DNA of 64,000 nucleotides, taken from the NCBI GenBank assembly GCA_002256425.1, contig NKIZ01000001.1:186001-250000 (forward strand). The letters are read 5' to 3'. This DNA is from Alphaproteobacteria bacterium PA2. Lineage in GTDB: Bacteria > Pseudomonadota > Alphaproteobacteria > Caulobacterales > Caulobacteraceae. This document shows positions 61,241 to 64,000 of the stretch, piece by piece. Under the pieces are notes generated by a model. That model searched no databases. It worked only from the letters and a program-made list of their open reading frames with translations, and was not told where the DNA came from. Numbering within the stretch: position 1 is the stretch's first letter; every line of letters starts with the position of its first letter. Made by a program: the position numbers and the translations under genes.

Positions 61241-61894
61241 ATGACTGACGAAACCCCGCCCGACCTGATGTTTCACGTGGACGACGCGGAAAGCTTCGCC
61301 CGGGCCACTGGCGCAAGCCCTACCGAGATCGCCGATCTGGAGCGCTACCGGTCATACCTGGCCGACTGGAATCAGCGGATGAACCTGGTGGGACCCAAGA
61401 CCCTCGAGGTTTTCTGGAACCGTCACGCCTGGGACAGCGCCCAGATCCTGCGTTTCGCCCCCGACGCCCTGACCTGGGCCGACCTCGGAACCGGTGCAGG
61501 ATTGCCGGGCATCGTACTGGCGATCCTCGGAAAAAGCCGTCCAGGTTATCACGTGCATCTGGTGGAAAGCCTGACCAAACGCTGCCGGTTCCTGACCGAG
61601 GTGGTCACCGCCCTGGACCTGCCGGCGACGGTTCACAATTCTCGTGCGGAAGACTTGTCCTTGGCTGTGGATATCGTCACTGCCCGGGCTTGCGCGCCCC
61701 TGTCCAGGTTGCTTGGGTATTCCCGGCCCTACTTTCAGAGGGGGGCCACGGCGCTTTTCCTCAAGGGACAAGATGTTGCGTCTGATCTGACGGAAGCATC
61801 TAGATCTTGGGATTTCGACGCTGAAGTCCTGAAAAGTCTGAGCGACGATCGTGGTCGCATCGTGTGTGTGAAAAGGCTGGGTCGTGGTCGTTAG
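61241..61894 (+). CDS. rsmG: 16S rRNA (guanine527-N7)-methyltransferase RsmG
   Basis: A 217-residue methyltransferase: NLVGPKTLEVFWNRHAWDSAQIL, SAM motif WADLGTGAGLPGIVLAI, VESLTKRCRFL. It methylates G527 of 16S rRNA. ATG 61241 follows the mnmG stop by one base; ATG 61217 inside mnmG is an alternative. A decayed parS-like word falls near its start and encodes MFHVDD. The frame overlaps the parA start by 11 bp. Confidence 0.95.
   Translation: MTDETPPDLMFHVDDAESFARATGASPTEIADLERYRSYLADWNQRMNLVGPKTLEVFWNRHAWDSAQILRFAPDALTWADLGTGAGLPGIVLAILGKSRPGYHVHLVESLTKRCRFLTEVVTALDLPATVHNSRAEDLSLAVDIVTARACAPLSRLLGYSRPYFQRGATALFLKGQDVASDLTEASRSWDFDAEVLKSLSDDRGRIVCVKRLGRGR
61269..61284. promoter_or_regulatory. 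Degenerate parS-like site in rsmG
   Basis: TGTTTCACGTGGACGA keeps the left half and centre of parS (11 of the first 11 bases) but not the right arm. It encodes the MFHV near the RsmG N terminus. ParB affinity would be reduced. Confidence 0.45.
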
Positions 61895-62702
61895 TACGAA
61901 GTCTCGGGCGCTGAGGGTTCTGGTTGTCGCCAACCAGAAGGGCGGGGTGGGCAAGACCACCACGGCCATCAACCTGGGCACAGCCCTGGCGGCGGTGGGC
62001 GAGAAGGTCCTGCTGATCGATTCCGACCCCCAGGGCAATGCGTCCACGGGGCTGGGCGTCGGCCATGCCCAGCGCAAGGTCACCCTCTATGACGTGCTGA
62101 TGGGCGACACTCCGATCACGGATGCGGTCATACCCACCACATTGCCGGGTCTGGACCTGATCGCCGCCGACCCTGATCTTTCGGGCGTCGAGCTGGAGCT
62201 GGGTCAGGATTCCCGCCGGTCCTACAAGCTTAAGGACGCCATCAACCCCCTAAGGAGTTCAGCCGGTTACAGCTATGTGCTGATCGACTGCCCGCCCTCC
62301 CTGAACCTGCTGACGGTCAATGCCATGGCGGCGGCCGATGCGGTCCTGGTGCCCCTGCAGTGCGAGTTCTTCGCCCTGGAGGGCCTGAGCCAGCTGATGC
62401 GGACTGTGGACCTGGTGCGGGGCAGCCTCAATCCCGACCTGGAGATCCAGGGCATTGTCCTGACCATGTATGATCGCCGCAACCGGCTGTCCGAGCAGGT
62501 GTCGGGGGATGTGCGGACCCATTTCGGCGAGACCGTCTACAAGACCGTCATTCCGCGCAATGTGCGGGTGTCCGAGGCGCCGTCCTTCGGCATGCCGGCT
62601 CTGGTCTACGACATGCACTGCGCGGGCAGTCAGGCCTACATCAAACTCGCCAAGGAAGTCGTGAGCCGCGAACGGGATCGTCGCGCCAGGGCCCTGGCCT
62701 AG
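61884..62702 (+). CDS. parA: Chromosome partition ATPase ParA
   Basis: A 272-residue ParA with deviant Walker A VANQKGGVGKTTTAINL (about 15-31), IDSDPQGNASTGL (A') and VLIDCPPSLNLLTVNAM (Walker B). The short N terminus (no HTH) is the chromosomal type. It moves ParB-parS complexes on the nucleoid. The GTG start overlaps the end of rsmG, so these genes are coupled. Confidence 0.96.
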   Translation: MVVSTKSRALRVLVVANQKGGVGKTTTAINLGTALAAVGEKVLLIDSDPQGNASTGLGVGHAQRKVTLYDVLMGDTPITDAVIPTTLPGLDLIAADPDLSGVELELGQDSRRSYKLKDAINPLRSSAGYSYVLIDCPPSLNLLTVNAMAAADAVLVPLQCEFFALEGLSQLMRTVDLVRGSLNPDLEIQGIVLTMYDRRNRLSEQVSGDVRTHFGETVYKTVIPRNVRVSEAPSFGMPALVYDMHCAGSQAYIKLAKEVVSRERDRRARALA

Positions 62703-62716
62703 GGAATTTCAGGAAA

Positions 62717-63613
62717 ATGGCTGAAAAACGCGGACTTGGCCGGGGACTCTCGGCCCTTCTGGGCGACTCTGAAGAGGCCCCGGCTCAGGCATTGGCCCAG
62801 GGCGGCCCTGCGCCGGCGGGCCTGCGGGAAATCCCCATCGAACTGATCCACCGCAAGGATGACCAGCCCCGGTTCCGCTTCGACGAGGCCGAACTGGAAG
62901 AACTGGCGGCCTCCCTGCGCAGGACCGGCGTGCTGCAGCCCATTCTGGTGCGGCCCCTCAAGGACATGGACGGCCATTTCCAGATCGTCGCTGGGGAGCG
63001 CCGCTGGCGGGCGGCCCAGAAGGCCGGGCTCCATGTCCTGCCGGCCATTGTCCGGGATCTGGGCGATGTGGAGGTCATGGAAGTGGCCATTGTCGAGAAC
63101 GTCCAGCGTTCCGACCTCAACGCCATCGAAGAAGCCATGGCCTATCACCAGCTGATCGACGGCCTGGGCCGCACCCACGGCGAGGTGGCCGAGGCTGTGG
63201 GCAAGAGCCGGGTCCATGTGGCCAACGCCGTGCGCCTGATCAACCTGCCCGGCGAGGTGCGTGAGCACATACTGGCCGGCCGCCTCAGCGCCGGTCACGG
63301 CCGGGCCCTGCTGGGCGCCCACGATTTCACCAAGATCTCCGCCCTCTCCGAACAGGTCCTGGCCCAGGGACTGTCGGTCCGGGCCACCGAGGCCCTGGTC
63401 CGCAAGACCGAGATGCCGTCCATCGTCAAACCGGGCAAGACCAGGGCCGCGCCCGGGGCTTCGGCCGACATCACCGCTCTGGAAAACGATCTGTCCGACG
63501 TGCTGGGTCTTGATGTCAGCGTCCTCGACCGTGAGGGCGCTGGAGAGGTGAGGATCAGCTACCAGACCCTGGAACAGCTTGACGAAATCTGCCGCCGGCT
63601 GAACCGGCCCTGA
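62717..63613 (+). CDS. parB: Chromosome partition protein ParB
   Basis: A 298-residue parS-binding CTPase. The N terminus KRGLGRGLSALLGD activates ParA; the CTP-binding domain has GVLQPILVRP, IVAGERRWRAAQKAG and VENVQRSDLN; the HTH is THGEVAEAVGKSRVHVANAVRLINLP; the C-terminal ~60 residues dimerise. It loads at the parS sites listed here and spreads. It is 14 bp after parA. Confidence 0.97.
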   Translation: MAEKRGLGRGLSALLGDSEEAPAQALAQGGPAPAGLREIPIELIHRKDDQPRFRFDEAELEELAASLRRTGVLQPILVRPLKDMDGHFQIVAGERRWRAAQKAGLHVLPAIVRDLGDVEVMEVAIVENVQRSDLNAIEEAMAYHQLIDGLGRTHGEVAEAVGKSRVHVANAVRLINLPGEVREHILAGRLSAGHGRALLGAHDFTKISALSEQVLAQGLSVRATEALVRKTEMPSIVKPGKTRAAPGASADITALENDLSDVLGLDVSVLDREGAGEVRISYQTLEQLDEICRRLNRP

Positions 63614-63708
63614 GCCCGGTCATCCCCGGTTCATCGGAGCTTTTCTATCTGTGGTTGGTCAGGGAGCAAGCCCGCTCGCTGATCCCTCCCCGAAAGGAAA
63701 CCCAGCCC

Positions 63709-63981
63709 ATGACCCTGCCCCGGACGTTTTCCACCCTCGCCATCGCCCTGACCGCTGCCGCCCTGAGTGCCTGCGCCGGTTACGCGGTCGCGGAGATTGA
63801 CCAGCCACACATGCGGACCGCCCTTGCTGACCTGCAGAATGTGCGGGCCGAGCTGGCCATGGCGACCACCAACAAGGGCGGCCATCGCGTTCTCGCCCTG
63901 AAGCATGTGGATGAAGCCATTCGCGAAGTTCGCCTTGGTATCGCCAATGCTGACGGTTACGTGACCCCCAAGCCGCGCTAG
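63709..63981 (+). CDS. Small putative lipoprotein, 90 aa
   Basis: A 90-residue protein with a leader ending in the lipobox LSAC, so the mature form would start at that Cys and be anchored in the envelope. The mature part is helical (TALADLQNVRAELAMATTN, VLALKHVDEAIREVRLGIA). Function is unknown. ATG 63709 follows AAAGGAAA; an upstream start would break the leader. The stop is 19 bp from the window end. Confidence 0.7.
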   Translation: MTLPRTFSTLAIALTAAALSACAGYAVAEIDQPHMRTALADLQNVRAELAMATTNKGGHRVLALKHVDEAIREVRLGIANADGYVTPKPR

Positions 63982-64000
63982 AAATGACCCGCCCCCCGCG

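Noticed and set aside
1..64000. CRISPR arrays, rRNA genes, insertion sequences and prophage genes
   Set aside because: I looked for regularly spaced repeats, transposase or integrase motifs and rRNA sequence and found none.

Overview
The window is high-GC DNA (clearly above 60% G+C by eye) from an alphaproteobacterium of the Caulobacter/Phenylobacterium type. The strongest evidence is the right-hand third. It carries the gene order rho, mnmE, mnmG, rsmG, parA, parB next to hemE-hemH-hemJ, with three perfect parS palindromes. On the other side of hemE lies a candidate chromosomal origin with two full CtrA boxes (TTAA-N7-TTAA). In Caulobacter crescentus the CtrA-controlled origin also lies beside hemE. 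Genes left of about 51.4 kb run mostly leftward and genes right of 52.0 kb mostly rightward, as expected for a divergent replication start.

Layout. 0-1.4 kb: an AT-richer patch with a RelA/SpoT-domain protein coupled to an upstream gene that is cut by the window edge; it abuts the 3' end of tRNA-Gly. 1.7-10.2 kb: accessory metabolism and envelope genes (DUF6065, CocE/NonD hydrolase, methyltransferase, sterol-desaturase-like hydroxylase, GT-C glycosyltransferase, acyltransferase-3/SGNH, alpha/beta hydrolase). 10.3-11.3 kb: a second AT-richer patch with two orphan genes, abutting the 3' end of tRNA-Arg. 11.5-14.9 kb: a purine salvage set (NCS2 permease and two exported nucleoside-cleaving enzymes). 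14.8-25.9 kb: ABC ATPase, zinc-finger protein, P450, polA, a MerR-ATPase fusion, and a run of ProX-like deacylase, CnoX-like thioredoxin, Lon-N, Trm112 and methyltransferase. 26.0-29.9 kb: a leftward fabA-fabB-fabI-ubiH-type operon. 30-34.5 kb: housekeeping singles (SH3 protein, hydroxyacid dehydrogenase, MoeB/ThiF, DUF2244, nth, cyclophilin). 34.6-38.7 kb: an adenosine kinase-hisB-hisH-hisA-hisF-hisE operon. 38.7-47.3 kb: symporter, smr-mltA-timA, secB, then dnaQ and coaE-aroE-maf-PPSR. 47.4-51.4 kb: a leftward aromatic meta-cleavage operon (FAD hydroxylase, FAH-family enzyme, extradiol dioxygenase) with its TetR regulator. 51.43-52.01 kb: the candidate origin. 52-64 kb: haem synthesis, rho, tRNA modification and chromosome partition.

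Three points stand out. First, a structured palindromic element occurs three times, plus one decayed candidate, always just after gene ends. It keeps an 11-nt loop (GTGGGAACCGG, with GC for AA in one copy) while its two stems change sequence but stay paired. Second, a catabolic operon with its own TetR gene and palindromic operator sits directly beside the replication origin. Third, both AT-richer patches sit at the 3' end of a tRNA gene, which suggests small integrated segments; one carries the RelA/SpoT-domain protein with an uncharacterised C-terminal half.

All gene calls come from reading translations and motifs; no database search was run.
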